Assembly (NCBI GenBank): GCA_030674155.1
Contig: CM060342.1
Span: forward strand, 10,607,431-10,671,430
From: Stramonita haemastoma
Lineage: Eukaryota; Mollusca; Gastropoda; Neogastropoda; Muricidae
Direction of reading: 5' to 3'
Length of the DNA: 64,000 bases
The notes under the pieces are model-generated. The model was not told the origin of the DNA. It made no database searches and worked only from the letters and a program-made list of their open reading frames with translations. Shown here in pieces: positions 35,656 to 48,908 of the stretch (positions within the stretch are counted from its first letter, which is position 1; the number at the start of each line of letters is the position of its first letter). A program made the translations under genes and the position numbers.

Positions 35656-36200
35656 GAAATGGAATAAACACTCGTGTGCTTTTTTTACACCCAGTCCCCA
35701 TGTGTATGCAGTTTTGTCAGTTTTTATGGGGTTTTTTGGTTTTTTTAATTTTATACCACTTTATGTCACAGCAGATTTCTCTGCGTGAAATTGGGGCTGC
35801 TCTCCCAGGGGAGAGCGTATCGCCATAAGTGCAGCACCTGCCCTTTATTTTTTTTTCCCGCTCAGGGATGGTTTCTAAACACAACACCTGTGTGCATGCT
35901 GGTATTTTTTTTTATATAATTTTGTCATCCCCTCCTACCGGCACACGATGGCCTGCTCTTCTGAAAGGCATAACGGGATTTTAATGTGTGCGCAAGATGT
36001 TCTGCGTGCGTTCGTATACGGGACCTCGGTTTAAAGTCTCATCCGAATGACTTTTGACTTTTTGAATGAGTTTTGTCATCCGTTCCCATGAGTACACAGT
36101 GGCCTACTCTTCCAAACAGCAGAACAGGTTTTAATGTGTGCGCAAGATGTTCTGCTTGCGTTTGCACATAGGACCTTGGTTTAAATCTCATCCACAAGTG
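35650..36200 (-). mobile_element. Cluster of truncated SINE family A/B pieces
   Basis: A tail piece at about 35655-35725, a 'GAAATTGGGGCTGCTCTCCC' repeat at 35762-35840, then two middle pieces at 35860-36060 and 36065-36200, each carrying GTGCGCAAGATGTTCTGC. None has a head. Confidence 0.65.
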
Positions 36201-36207
36201 GGCTACT

Positions 36208-36210
36208 TAT

Positions 36211-36282
<72 letters not shown>
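36208..36282. repeat. TG microsatellite
   Basis: About 35 TG units with one TTTTG interruption. Confidence 0.95.
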
Positions 36283-36398
36283 TCCGTTTATTTTCTTATT
36301 ACGATTCTTTTATTTAATCGTCATTGTCATTGTCAAATGACCAGACAGCAACTATTTTTACCTGTCATATGAGCGAAAATGTTTTATGCTGCTGTTAG

Positions 36399-36665
36399 GT
36401 GCCTGACAAAACAGGCCCAACCCATTCGACTTTGGCTTCAGTAGAGAAATTGTTATCTTTTAAGTCTTTCTGTAGAAAAATGGCTGGAGAGTGGACCAAG
36501 AAGACCAAAACAACAAAAAGGCCACAGGGGAAAAAAGGAACAAGGCAGAAACAAAGAGGGATAGAAAAGAGGAAATTTCTAGCACAGTTTCAGAAGGTGG
36601 GGATGCTTTTCTCTGACAGTCCTGGCATCACACGGGGAAGCAGGAGAGAAATGAAAGATGAGTAA
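36399..36665 (+). CDS. Possible 3'-terminal coding exon, Lys/Arg-rich product
   Basis: After CTGCTGTTAG the frame is open for 88 codons to TAA: VPDKTGPTHSTLASVEKLLS, then a strongly basic stretch (KKTKTTKRPQGKKGTRQKQR) and KFLAQFQKVGMLFSDSPGIT. It would converge on the 3' end of STYXL1. Product not recognised. Confidence 0.3.
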   Translation: MPDKTGPTHSTLASVEKLLSFKSFCRKMAGEWTKKTKTTKRPQGKKGTRQKQRGIEKRKFLAQFQKVGMLFSDSPGITRGSRREMKDE

Positions 36666-37124
36666 CCAGGTCATCTTTATGTTCTGTCACAGGCACGGGA
36701 TGTGTTTTCTTATTCAATCTCTGGACCAGTGGGTATCTCAGAAAATATTCACTACCAAGATTTTATTTTTAGACTATTGACAACTTTAAGTCATCTGAGT
36801 AAAGAAAAAAAATGGAAATAGTTCCATTAATTCAATTAGTTATATATTTTTCTTAAGTTTTTCATCTTTTAACTTGAAGACATTATCATAAAAGCTTTCT
36901 GATAAAAATGTACTATAAATAGGCTTGATGCCTGTTGTTCATAAATGACAAAGTGTGGCTGCTTTTCCTCAAGGGCAGGACTGAACTAAGCGTAGTTGAT
37001 GCTTCCCCTCTGCTGTGCTGTAGGGTCTATTGGATCAGCCTGTATATTTTAATTTTTTGCAGCCTCAGATGATACTGGGTTGTATGAATTTGAAGCTGTT
37101 AGGTTGTAAGTATATATTAATGCT

Positions 37125-37262
37125 AATCCTTAGAGCTTCGAAAGGTTCACTAATGGTGAGATTTTTATATGACGTTTTTCCCCCACCATTTAGGTAGCTG
37201 CATTCCAACTTTGGGGATGGTGTCTAAAATGACACCTGTGTGCATGCTGTTTGTTTGTTGTT
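37125..37262 (-). mobile_element. SINE family B tail fragment
   Basis: CGAAAGGTTCACTAATGGTG, GGTAGCTGCATTCCAACTTT and ACACCTGTGTGCATGCTG. No head. Confidence 0.6.
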
Positions 37263-38070
37263 TTTTTTTACTGTCAGCTGCTCTGTGCGTCTCAGGGTAT
37301 ACAATCAACTAACTGTTGTTCCTTGTATCATGCTCTGGCCAACATAAGGTCAACATAGATGGTCACCGCTTGTGGAAAAAACCACTCAACCACACATACA
37401 ACACCATATCATACCTGACAAGTAGTCTGAAGAAAAGACATTTAATGAATGAATGACATCATGACATGGGGGTGTCATGACTGTTAAACATGTCTTAATT
37501 CACAATCAACCGCAAAATACTTTATCACAAATCAGCAAAACTTTACTTCTAGCTCTATCACAAATCAGCATACAATACTTTAATCTACAAATCAGGAAAA
37601 TACTCTCTGACAAAGCCTTGTGGTTATTCAGAACACCCTTCCACTCTTTCATGGAGGCTTTTCCGCTTCTGAAAAAAATCAGAGGTGAAACCAAGAAAAA
37701 AAAAAGATACCTAAGCTAGTATGTTGAAATAGTTCCTGGACAAGACTTCAAGTTCAACCAATTATTACATCTTTTAAATTACATTTCTCCATCTTTAACT
37801 AGCTAAAAAATAAAAATAAAAATAGTGCAATAGATTTTACAGACCCTGAAAATAACCACAGAATGATGATACACAAGAAAAGTACTTTCTGCACAAAGGC
37901 AAATTTCCAATATATTTACACTGGCAGAGTGAGTGAAGTCCATCTCCTCTTACATTCCAAACAGTCTGGGGGAGACACTCTCACATCTACACACAGTCAG
38001 TTATCATCACTGAGGCAGACGGCATGGATGGATGGAAGGATGGTAGTGCATTCCATGATGACGGGAGAGT

Positions 38071-38201
38071 TCAGAAGTTGGGGTCAGCGATGTCGGTGGC
38101 TCTGGCCCGAAGAGTTGCTGTTCCCAGTCTGACAGCTGCTGCACGAAGGCTCTGTTGGGCCGCAGAGTGGACAGGCAGCTCTGAACGTGGAAATACGCTT
38201 G
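38071..38201 (-). CDS. STYXL1: STYXL1 terminal coding exon 9 (probable one-base break near 38105)
   Basis: Encodes QAYFHVQSCLSTLRPNRAFV, then QQLSDWEQQLFG, matching the last helices of the phosphatase fold. In the literal frame the reading continues through a low-complexity HYHPSIHP stretch to a stop at 38007. Shifting frame at the GGGCC run (about 38104-38108) gives RATDIADPNF and a stop at 38071-38073, which resembles the vertebrate C-terminus. I therefore place the end at 38071. Confidence 0.85.
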
Positions 38202-41197
38202 CTGCACACATAGACAGAAAGGCACACAACTTTGCATGTGAAAAAACAAACCACAAAAAAAACTTTCAATATCACAGTGTGCAAATATACACACCAAAGT
38301 GTGTATTGTGTCACACTCTAACCACTGGCCCAGGCCAAATATGTTGATGTAAGCTAATGCTGAGGCCTACCTTCAAAAAAAAAACTGTTGTTATGTTATA
38401 AAATACTGTGTTGAGATTGTCTTCAGCCATGACAAGCTCTTAGCATAACAACATGCACTCTCCTATAATGGAGAACAAATCATCTGAAATCTGAATATGG
38501 CTGCCTATGCAGCGAGTTACTTGAAAAGAGTGTGTACTTTCAATCTCACAGTGATTTCCAGGTGGGATGAGTGAGTCAGAGTGCATATTCTGGGTGACCC
38601 CAAGGGTGTTAAGCTGGGGAACACACAACAACAACAACAATAATACTCACATACAAGCTGGGATATAAAATCAGAATCCATGCAACTCCAGGTAAAAAAA
38701 AAATCTCCTGAAAGAGACACCTCAGTGGGGGGGTGATAGCCTTGCACCTGTGATCTGACAGCTCAGGATCAAGTCACCTCAGAGGCCTCTGTTTTAGACA
38801 ATTTACCCTGGAGTTAACATCAGTGCTGACTCCACTCCCCCTAAAGTCCTTCAGATGAGACTTTAAACTGAGGTCCCATTTGCAAATGCAAGCAATACAC
38901 CTTGCACACATATTAAAAATATGTTACACTTTTCGGAAGCGTAGGCTATTTTGTACCTTTAGGAATGGATGACAATTTAACACACAAAAATGCATGCACA
39001 TAGGTTGCGATGTTTAGACACCATCCCCAAAGTAGAAATGTGACTATCTAAATGATGGTGGGGGGGGGGGGGGGGGGGGGCAACAGACAGTCAAATATGC
39101 AAAAATCTCACCATCAGTGAACCTCAGATCTCTAACCAAGGAGCAACAAAAAAAACTCCTCCTCCATGGATGGTCCAGAGGTAATGCAACTGTCTAAAGA
39201 GATAAGAAGTTGAGGGTTTGATCCTTGATAAGAAGTTGAGGGTTTGATCCTTGTTGAAACCCTTTCTTTTCCCAGATCATGCCCTCTTTAGGGTCAGGGA
39301 AGGTAAAGCAGCGAGGCAGAGGAGATGGGCGCCACCCTCAATATGCTGGCCCCTAGAGAAGCTGAGGTCTCTGATGCCTCTCTCCCCTATGACCACACAG
39401 GTTAGGGGAACCTTTACCTTTCCCTTAACTTTAATAAACCAAGAGATCCTACATGTATGTAAATACACATGTGGTGCTCGCACAAGAACCGACAACCACA
39501 AAGAGCTGTACCTGGCAAAATTCTGTAGAAAAGAAGTCACCCTCATAGGGAAACCAGACACAAGAAAAACAGATAGGTGGCACTGTTCTTGTGGATATGT
39601 GCTGTCCCTGGGTAGAGCAGCCTGAATTTCAGGCAGAGAAATCTGCCGTGACTGAAAGTATTACGCAATTTTTTTTTTTGGTTCCTCGGCTAGAGCTCCA
39701 AGGTTCATTAATAGTGAGATTTACGCATATTCAACCATTTCTTTCCCCCCACAATTTCCCCCCCACCCCCCCCACAATTTAAGTAGCTGCATTCCAACTT
39801 CAAAGATGGTGTCTAAACGTCACACCTGTGTGCATGCTGGTTTGCTTTCTTTTTCAATCCATTTCTACCAGCACACTATGACCTACTCTTCCAAAAGGTG
39901 GAATGGTATGGTAGCATATCAGCAATAGCCTATAGCAAGACATACCATGAGGGGCCACTGGTTGTGCTTCATCAGGTAGGCGATGACGATTGTGGCACAG
40001 CGACTGATGCCCAGGTAATCAAACACCAACACTGCCTGGTTCTTCTTCCTGTGCTCCTCTGCAACACAAATAACACACCTGTAGCCATCACACAGGACAG
40101 GGAGAACAGCACACTCATGTTTTCTTAGGATAAAAAAATATACACACACAAACTTTGAAGGAGATTATTTTTAATATTCTCGGAAGAGAACTAACAGAGT
40201 GAATACATGATGAACAGCTATTGCCCAACTGGTGAATGCTGGATGACTATTGCCCAACTGGTGAATGCTGGATGACAATTGCCCAACTGGTGAATGCTGG
40301 ATGACCATTGCTCAACTGATAAACAATGCTGGATGACTATTGCCCAACTGGTGAATGCTGGATGACTATTGCCCAACTGACAAACAATGATGGATGACTA
40401 TTGCCCAACTGACGAACAATGCTGGATGACAATTGCCCAACTGGTGAATGCTGGATGACAATTGCCCAACTGGTGAATGCTGGATGACAATTGCCCAACT
40501 GGTGAATGCTGGATGACAATTGCTCAACTGACAAACAATGATGGATGATTATTGCCCAACTGATGAACAATGCTGGATGACAATTGCCCAACTGGTGAAT
40601 GCTGGATGACCATTGCTCAACTGATAAACAATGCTGGATGACTATTGCCCAACTGGTGAATGCTGGATGACTATTGCTCAACTGACAAACAATGATGGAT
40701 GACTACTGCCCAACTGGTGAATGCTGGATGATTATTGCTCAACTGATAAACAATGATGGATGACTATTGCCCAACTGGTGAATGCTGGATGACTATTGCT
40801 CAACTGATAAACAATGATGGATGACTATTGCCCAACTGGTGAATGCTGGATGACTATTGCTCAACTGATAAACAATGATGGATGACTATTGCCCAACTGG
40901 TGAATGCTGGATGACTATTGCTCAACTGATAAACAATGATGGATGACTATTGCCCAACTGGTGAATGCTGGATGACTATTGCCCAACTGGTGAATGCTGG
41001 ATGACAATTGCCCAACTGGTGAATGCTGGATGACAATTGCCCACCTGGTGAATGCTGGATGACAATTGCCCAACTGGTGAATGCTGGATGACAATTGCCC
41101 AACTGACAAACAATGATGGATGACTATTGCCCAACTGACGAACAATTATGGGTGACATATGTCTAAATAATGAACAATAACTATTGGTAAAATGATT

Positions 41198-41242
<45 letters not shown>

Positions 41243-41251
41243 ACACACACC

Positions 41252-41298
<47 letters not shown>

Positions 41299-41590
41299 AC
41301 TGACCGATGAAGTCACAGGCTTTCTGGAAATGCACCAAGAGGTCAGCATCATTGGTGTCCTCCACCTGTAAGTGAAGGTGTTCTGGGCCGGGATCCTTGA
41401 AACTGAGGATAGAAAAAAATACAGTTGTGTTAGCTCTACATGTGTGTGTGTGGTGGGGGGAGGGGGGGACAAGTGTGTGTGGATGGGGGTGGGTGGGAAG
41501 GGAGATGAGTTTGTCTTCTCCTTGTAAGTGAAGATGCTCTGGACCAGGGTAATTGAAACTGAGGATAGAATAATACAGTTCTGTTAACTC

Positions 41591-41675
<85 letters not shown>

Positions 41676-44600
41676 GGGGGGGGGGAAGGTGTGAGGGGGG
41701 GGGGGGAAGGTGTGTGTGTGTGGGGGGGGAATGAGTTTGTCCTTTACTTGTAAGTGAAGATGCTCTGGGCCGGGGTCCTTGAAACAGGATAAAATAATAC
41801 AGATGTGTTAGCTCTATTAACTCTGAAACATCTGATGGACAAATTGTTAGTCCACCTTTATGCTCAAGGCTACCTCACATCTGGCTGTTTTGTTGTTATC
41901 TGTACCCTTTTTATTGTATATTTTTATTACTTCTCTGTATGACTTAAGCTTATGTTGTACTGTATTTAGTTTGATTTATCTTGTATTGTGAGCTTCTGTT
42001 TGAAAGAAAATCTTTATTTATTTTAGTTTTTTTCAACAAAGGTTGATATTTGTCTTTTGAAAGCTGCAGAAGTCAATTTTCTTGATTTTTTTTTTTTTGT
42101 GAGGGCAGGATGAAAAAAGTTGTGTAAACTTAAAATCTTTTATCCTCAATAAAAATAATTTTTGACTTGACATGACTTGTGTGTGTGGGATGGGGGGAGG
42201 GCAAGTGGGGGGGGGGGGATGAGTGTGTCCTCCACCTGTAAGTGAAGATGCTCTGGGCCTTTGGGCCTTGAAACTGAGGATAAAAACATACAGCCTTGTT
42301 AACTCTTTCTATACTTTTTTTCTTTGTTCCTTTACTAGAGCTTTGAGGTTTACCAATGGTGAGATTTATGCATATGCTACCATCCCCCCCACCACCACCA
42401 TTTAGGGGTACATTCCATTAGCTACATTCCATGTTCGGGGATGTTGTCTAACATGTACACATGTGCGCATGCTGGGTTTTTTTCTGTCAAAAGGCAAAAC
42501 AAGTTTTTAACATGTACACAAAGATGTTCTACATGCATTCACACACAGGACTTTGGTTTATAGTCTCATCCAAAAGACTTTGACATTCAGTTCAATTTTT
42601 TTCCTAAAACTGGGAAGAAAGTGCAAGGCTGGGAATCAAACTCAGAACCTCAGTTTACTTGTTGGCAGGTGAACGTCTTAACCATCCTGCTAATGCCCTT
42701 CATCTCTTTCTATACTAAAGTATGCCATAGCATACCTCCTGCGTATAAACTTTACAAATGAAAGTATGCTATACAGCGTCTGATATTCAAAAATTTCATA
42801 TGCACAGGGTGATGATTGTGTGTCAAGTTAACTAGTACAGCTCAGATCTACTCTGATTCTAGAGTACATGAGTACTATTAGGCTGTCTGCCTGTGTCTGA
42901 GTTTGAAGAGCTGGAGCTAGTGTGTGACCAAGACCTGCTTGCAAGTACATGTAACAAAAAAAACACACACACACACACACACACATCACACCACATCCCC
43001 AGATAGTCTTGTGGTCAGAACATTACACTTGCAATCTGATGACCCAGGTTCAATTCCCATTCTAGGGAATTTTTCTCCTGGAGTTAACATTAGTGCTGAC
43101 TCCACTCTCCCCAAAAGTCCTTCAGATGAGACTATAAACTGAGGCCCCATGTGCGAATGCACGCAGAACATCTTGCGCACACGTTAAATCCTGTTCCAAT
43201 TTTCACAAGAGTAGGCCGTTATGTTCTGGTGGGAACTGATGATAAGATTTACAAAACTGCATACACACGGGGACTGGATTTTTAAAAGTGCTTATTCCAT
43301 TATCCTTGATATAAAAGAATAAATAAATAAATAAATAAATAAATAAGATAAAAACAACACACACACACACACAGACACAATCTCCCCCCCCCCCCCCCCC
43401 CCCCCCCCCCACAACACACACACACTACCACACACACACACACACACCACACCCCACACCCCCCCCCCCCCCCCCCAACACACACCCACTCCCCACAACA
43501 CACAACACAGCAGTGTGCATCTCACTCACAAGGTCTCGGCCTCCACACAGACATTGATGTGGGCCTTGATCTTCAGATCCTTCTGGATGTAGGGGGCGTT
43601 ACCCTGCCGCCAGTTGCCCACATACAGCGCTCCGGGAGTGATCTCCACTGGGTACGACTTGATCTGGTCCATCTCCTGCCAGATCACAATATACATCTAC
43701 TTTTTTTTTTCTTCTCTTCTGGTTGTTTTTTTTGTTTGTTTGGTTTTTTTTGGGGGGGTCTCATTTCTCCAAAAGTCAGAGTTCTGATGTTGACAAATTG
43801 TGAGGGGGGAGGGGGGGGGGGAAGAATGCAACCACAACATACTAATCCAACATCACTGCCAGCTGATGTTTGAATATTATGTTGTGGTATTTTTTTCACA
43901 ATATTCTGTTTACATGTTTTGCTGTTTTTATGTGTGGCTTGTAACCCGCGGGAATTTCTCTGTCTTTGTGAAAATAAAGTATTGGAAGTTTGGAATCACT
44001 AAGTGAAGAGTGCTAAATTTAGCCCACCCTTCCCTATTACCTAGTCCAAGTATGGTCAGTTCCTGCTATAAATAGCACTAGCTGGCCTCAGTTGGGCTGG
44101 GATAGGATGAAATGAATAGCAGCTGAGAGGAGCTGAAAGTGGGGGAAACTGACAGCTGTGCAACCATTGTTGTTGGGTTTTTTTTGGGGGGAGGAGTGAG
44201 GTTTCAGTTTTCACCTCTACCATTAGGTAGTGACATTTCAATTTCACAAATACAGTTGGGAAATTGAACTTGCCAATTTTGCCAGGGCAGTCAGGACGTA
44301 CCTCTCCCTGCTCTTTCCTGATTTTCAACTGTCATGAGTTCTTTTGATGTGCACAAGTCTGTAAGCACTTTAGTCTGACAGGTTGAGTCTCCTCCCAAAG
44401 ACTTTTTTTTGTTTTGCTGCCTCATCGTCTGTGGTATTCCTGTGCTCTGTCTCCATGTCACTCTTTTCAACCTCTCTGCCTCAGCCATACCCAGGTTTGT
44501 TATGCCACATCCTCAGGGTCAGAAGTCCACCAGGAGCCCATCAAGGGCAGGCTGCCTTGAGGCCACCAGCTAGAGAGGCCCTGCACTGCTGCTGGGTCAC

Positions 44601-45204
44601 TTTGGTGATGTTCAGTGGTGCATGTTCTGAGCTAACATATGCAGGACACCACCTACTAAACCCCCTACTAAAAACGGTATTACTATAAGCTCAGTCACAG
44701 AGCCAGACTGAATGAGCCACCCACCCAGGTGGTGACCACCACAACATCTGTCCCAAGTGAACGTCCAACCCCAAAGGCTTTGACACAAACTCAGCACAGG
44801 CACAGAAGTGTATGGGGAAACCGAAAGTGAGATCATCATGAGACCAAAGCAACCATGGCCACGGAATCAGAGACAATTTTCTTTTATTGCCTGATGATTA
44901 GTGATGATAATATGTAATGATGCTGCCATGGAAGTACACATGCTTTGAGCTTACTTGACAGGGTTGTACTCTACCGCTTACTGTCATAATATATCCTGGT
45001 GTCAACCGGCCTGAGAGATACAGACACCTGCAGTGTTGGTCAGGTAATTTGAGCAACACTCTCAAACTCACATCTGTTAAGTGGATGAAGCTTGACTGTG
45101 TGGTCCCAGTCTTCCCACTGAGCCCATAGCACATTCACTCTGGGTAGGAGCTGTTCAGAGTAAAATAAAATCTCTATGACTCCTATGGGATCCAAACCCG
45201 CAAC

Positions 45205-45268
<64 letters not shown>

Positions 45269-45287
45269 CACACACACACACTACACA

Positions 45288-45318
<31 letters not shown>

Positions 45319-46724
45319 CACCGCACACACACAGCACGCACACACGCCACACATGCACACACAACACACACACACACACACACACACACTTTTTACAACT
45401 CACCCTAGGCATAAACAGAATTTTCTGTGTTCTCAAAAATGGGTAGAGGGCAGAAAATTCTTCGTAGCCACCTGAAAACACACGAACATGAGTTAATCAT
45501 TTTGTAAGATTATTCATCCAAAATCAAATTGACACATTAACCTTTTGCCTACAATAGTATATAATACATGGCTTGACCCATCATAGGTGGTGATAAAGGA
45601 AGTCCTTTAACCTTGGTGGTTGTTGGGGAGTGAGGTGTCAGAGACCTCACTTCTCCAGGGGCAGCATATTGAGGACGGCACCCATCTCCTCTCCCTCACT
45701 GCTTTACCTTCTCTGTCCTCTAAGGTAGGACAGTCAGCAGGTACCTCCTGCTTTTTCTGATTTTCAACTATCATGGGTTCTTTTGATGTGCACAAGTCTG
45801 TAAGCACATTTGGGGCTGACTGGTTTAGAGTCTCTTCCCAAAGACTGACTCTGACGTTTATTTTCCTGTCAAACTGGAAGAAAAGGGCAAAGCTGGGAAT
45901 GAATCATTGCTCCTTTTTATGTCGGGTGTTATGCTTAGATCTGGTCATGACTGAAGACAATCTCAAAGACATACTCTAAGCTGAGTGTTAAGACCATTTA
46001 ACTTCAATGCCAGGGGTCCATAGGGTTTGAAGTCATAGGTTTGAATCTTGGTGGTTTGGTGAATCACAGGTGGGATTTTACGTTCTCAGGTCATTCAGTG
46101 CAGACTGCAGTGCCTTGATTCCTTGTGTATACACATACAGATGTTCAATACGCAAGTTAAAGGTCCTGTAATTCTAAGTCATGTTTGGTGGGTTACGGAA
46201 ACACAAAATTACCCAACATGTATACACATCTTGTAGCTGGTAAAAAATTTTGTGCTATTCTACTTTCATGATGGGCAAAAATAGCCGCATATGCTAAATC
46301 TCACCATTGGTGAACCTCAAGATCTCTTGCCAAAACACAAAACAACAACAAATTCAAATGAAAACAAAACAAATCAAAAAGACAAAAGTAGAGTAAAAAA
46401 CATGAATAAACAAAAAAAAACTCATAAAAAACATGTCAACATAAACAAAAACCAAGAAATGGGTCTGCCTCATCTGAGAACTTTCTGGGCAGATACGCAA
46501 ATATCCCAAATTAGTCAAGAGAAATGGAACAAATTCTGCCACAATGTCCACCCAACTGTGTCATCATCACTGCTACACAGACTGTGACCAAGTTTGGTTT
46601 TTCAGCCTGTCACATAACACTGCAATCATAACACACCGCACGCACGCACACTGCATGCACGCACCCACCCACGCACGCACGCACGCACACCACACACACA
46701 CACCAACACCACACACACACGCAC

Positions 46725-46755
<31 letters not shown>

Positions 46756-46793
46756 ACACTAAGCAAGGAATAATGAAAATAATGCTGCTGCTG

Positions 46794-46836
<43 letters not shown>

Positions 46837-47690
46837 ACTACTACTACTACTACTATACTACTACTACTTATCAAAAACTTCATATGCAAACAAATGACAA
46901 AGATAAGATAGATAAATAGACCGACAGGACAGACAGACAGCCAAACAGAGAGATTTTTTCTCCCTTTTCTTTTTAGAGAAATATTCAGGTAAAAGAACTA
47001 ACCATAGAAATGGATGCAGAAATTAATATATCTTTAACCAAAAAAAGTACTGAGTGAATGAAAATACAAAAAAAAACTCTTACCTAAAAACAATAAAGAA
47101 AAAAAGAGTCAGCAGATATATTAGACAGCCTGACTTGATAAATACAATTAGCAAATTTTTAAAAACTGTCAGAGAGAGGGATGAAGGTGGGCAGGTGTCC
47201 CATAACCTATGTGGTCGTAGGAGAACAAGGCATCAGAAACCTCAGCTTCTCTAGGGGCCAGCATATTGAGGGTGGCGCCCATCTCCATTCCCTTGCTGTT
47301 TTACCTTCCCTGACCCTAAAAAGGGCAGGTACCCATTTACAGCCAGGTGAACTGAAAAACTCTACTGAAACCAAGGTGAGCAAATGGTCACCCATCCAAC
47401 TGGTAACCACACTCGATGCTGCTTAACCTTGGCTTGGGGAAAGCGAGTGCTCTGACCACTGAGCTATCCTGTCAACATAAGTGTGAGGAAGAAAGGATTG
47501 CCAAAAGGTCTGCCTGCCTCACCTCTCAAAATCTTCACAGGATTTCTGCTCCCCATCTCCCACAGTAGCCTTCCACAGGATATTGCTGGAGCTGAAACAC
47601 ACACACACATATGCATATGCATGTACATACATGCTTGCACACACACATAAACACACAGGCACACACACACACACACACACATGCATGCGT

Positions 47691-47753
<63 letters not shown>

Positions 47754-48816
47754 ACTCACAGAGTCACACACTTAGGGAGAACAAAAATGGTCGCATATAT
47801 ATCCAAAGCCTCACCATTGGTGAACCCCGGAGCTTTAGCTGAAAAATGAAAAAAGTACCTCCCGAAAACCACACACATTCACATACATGCTTGCGAACAT
47901 GCATGCAAGAGTGTGTACATGCATGCATGAGTGTGCATGTGTACCTGCATGCATGCCTGCATGTACCCATGTATGCATGCATGCTTGCATGGGTGTGTGC
48001 ATGCATGTGTGCGTGCGTGCGTATGTGTAGTTATATGTGTGTGTGTGCATGCATGTGTGTGCATGCCTTCCTGTGTGCATGCATGCATGTGTGCCTTCCT
48101 GCATATATGTGTGTGCATGCATGTATGTGTGATGACACTAGATACTAACCTTCCACTTCTTTCAGTTCTGAGGTGTTGCTGTCGTAGACCACAATGTGCT
48201 GCTTGCACTCCAGTTCAGCGTCATAGGGCACCATGAATGTACCTCCCTCACTCTGCACACACCACAGTCAGTCAGCAACAACTTCATGGTTCACATCATC
48301 ATGAAAAAAAACAAAGACATGATGACGAGCTCATGCACACACACATATAATGTCTGTAGTGTAGGCATGCATATGTACATCAACAGAGACATACACATAC
48401 AAACACTAAAGATATATATATATAATATATATAATATATAATATATATATATAACACACATAAAAAAGGTAACGGTAAAGGTGTCCCATAACCTATGTGG
48501 TCATAGGGGAGCGAGGCATCAGAGATCTCAGCTTCTCTAGGGGCCAGCATGTTGAGGGCAGTGCTCGTTTCCTCTCCCTTGCTGCTTTACCTTCCTTCCC
48601 TGACCCTAAAGAGGCAAGTACCCATTTACAGCTGGATGAAATGGAGCGCAAATGGTCACCCATCCAACTGGTAACCACGCTCAATGCTGCTTAACATTGG
48701 CTGGGGGAAAGTGAGTGCTCTGACCTCTGAGCTATCACATCCCCAATATATACATATAATACACACACACATAAACATATACATGCACATTACAGCTACA
48801 CACACACACACAAGCG

Positions 48817-48908
<92 letters not shown>

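Noticed and set aside
35127..35828. 233-codon ORF, poly-Ser/Leu/Ile
   Set aside because: It is a trinucleotide repeat running into a SINE tail.
40337..41145. Long minus-strand ORFs with repeated HSPVGQLSSSI-type protein
   Set aside because: They are translations of the minisatellite; the frame stays open only because the units lack stops and mostly keep phase.
40215..41155. CRISPR-like array of direct repeats
   Set aside because: Units are contiguous with no unique spacers, and the context is a eukaryotic intron.
45176..45475. 99-codon His/Thr-rich ORF
   Set aside because: It is a CA repeat; the coding signal at its end is on the other strand (STYXL1 exon 5).
47386..47430. A true 5S rRNA gene
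   Set aside because: Only the internal control region is present and it lies inside a repeated SINE.
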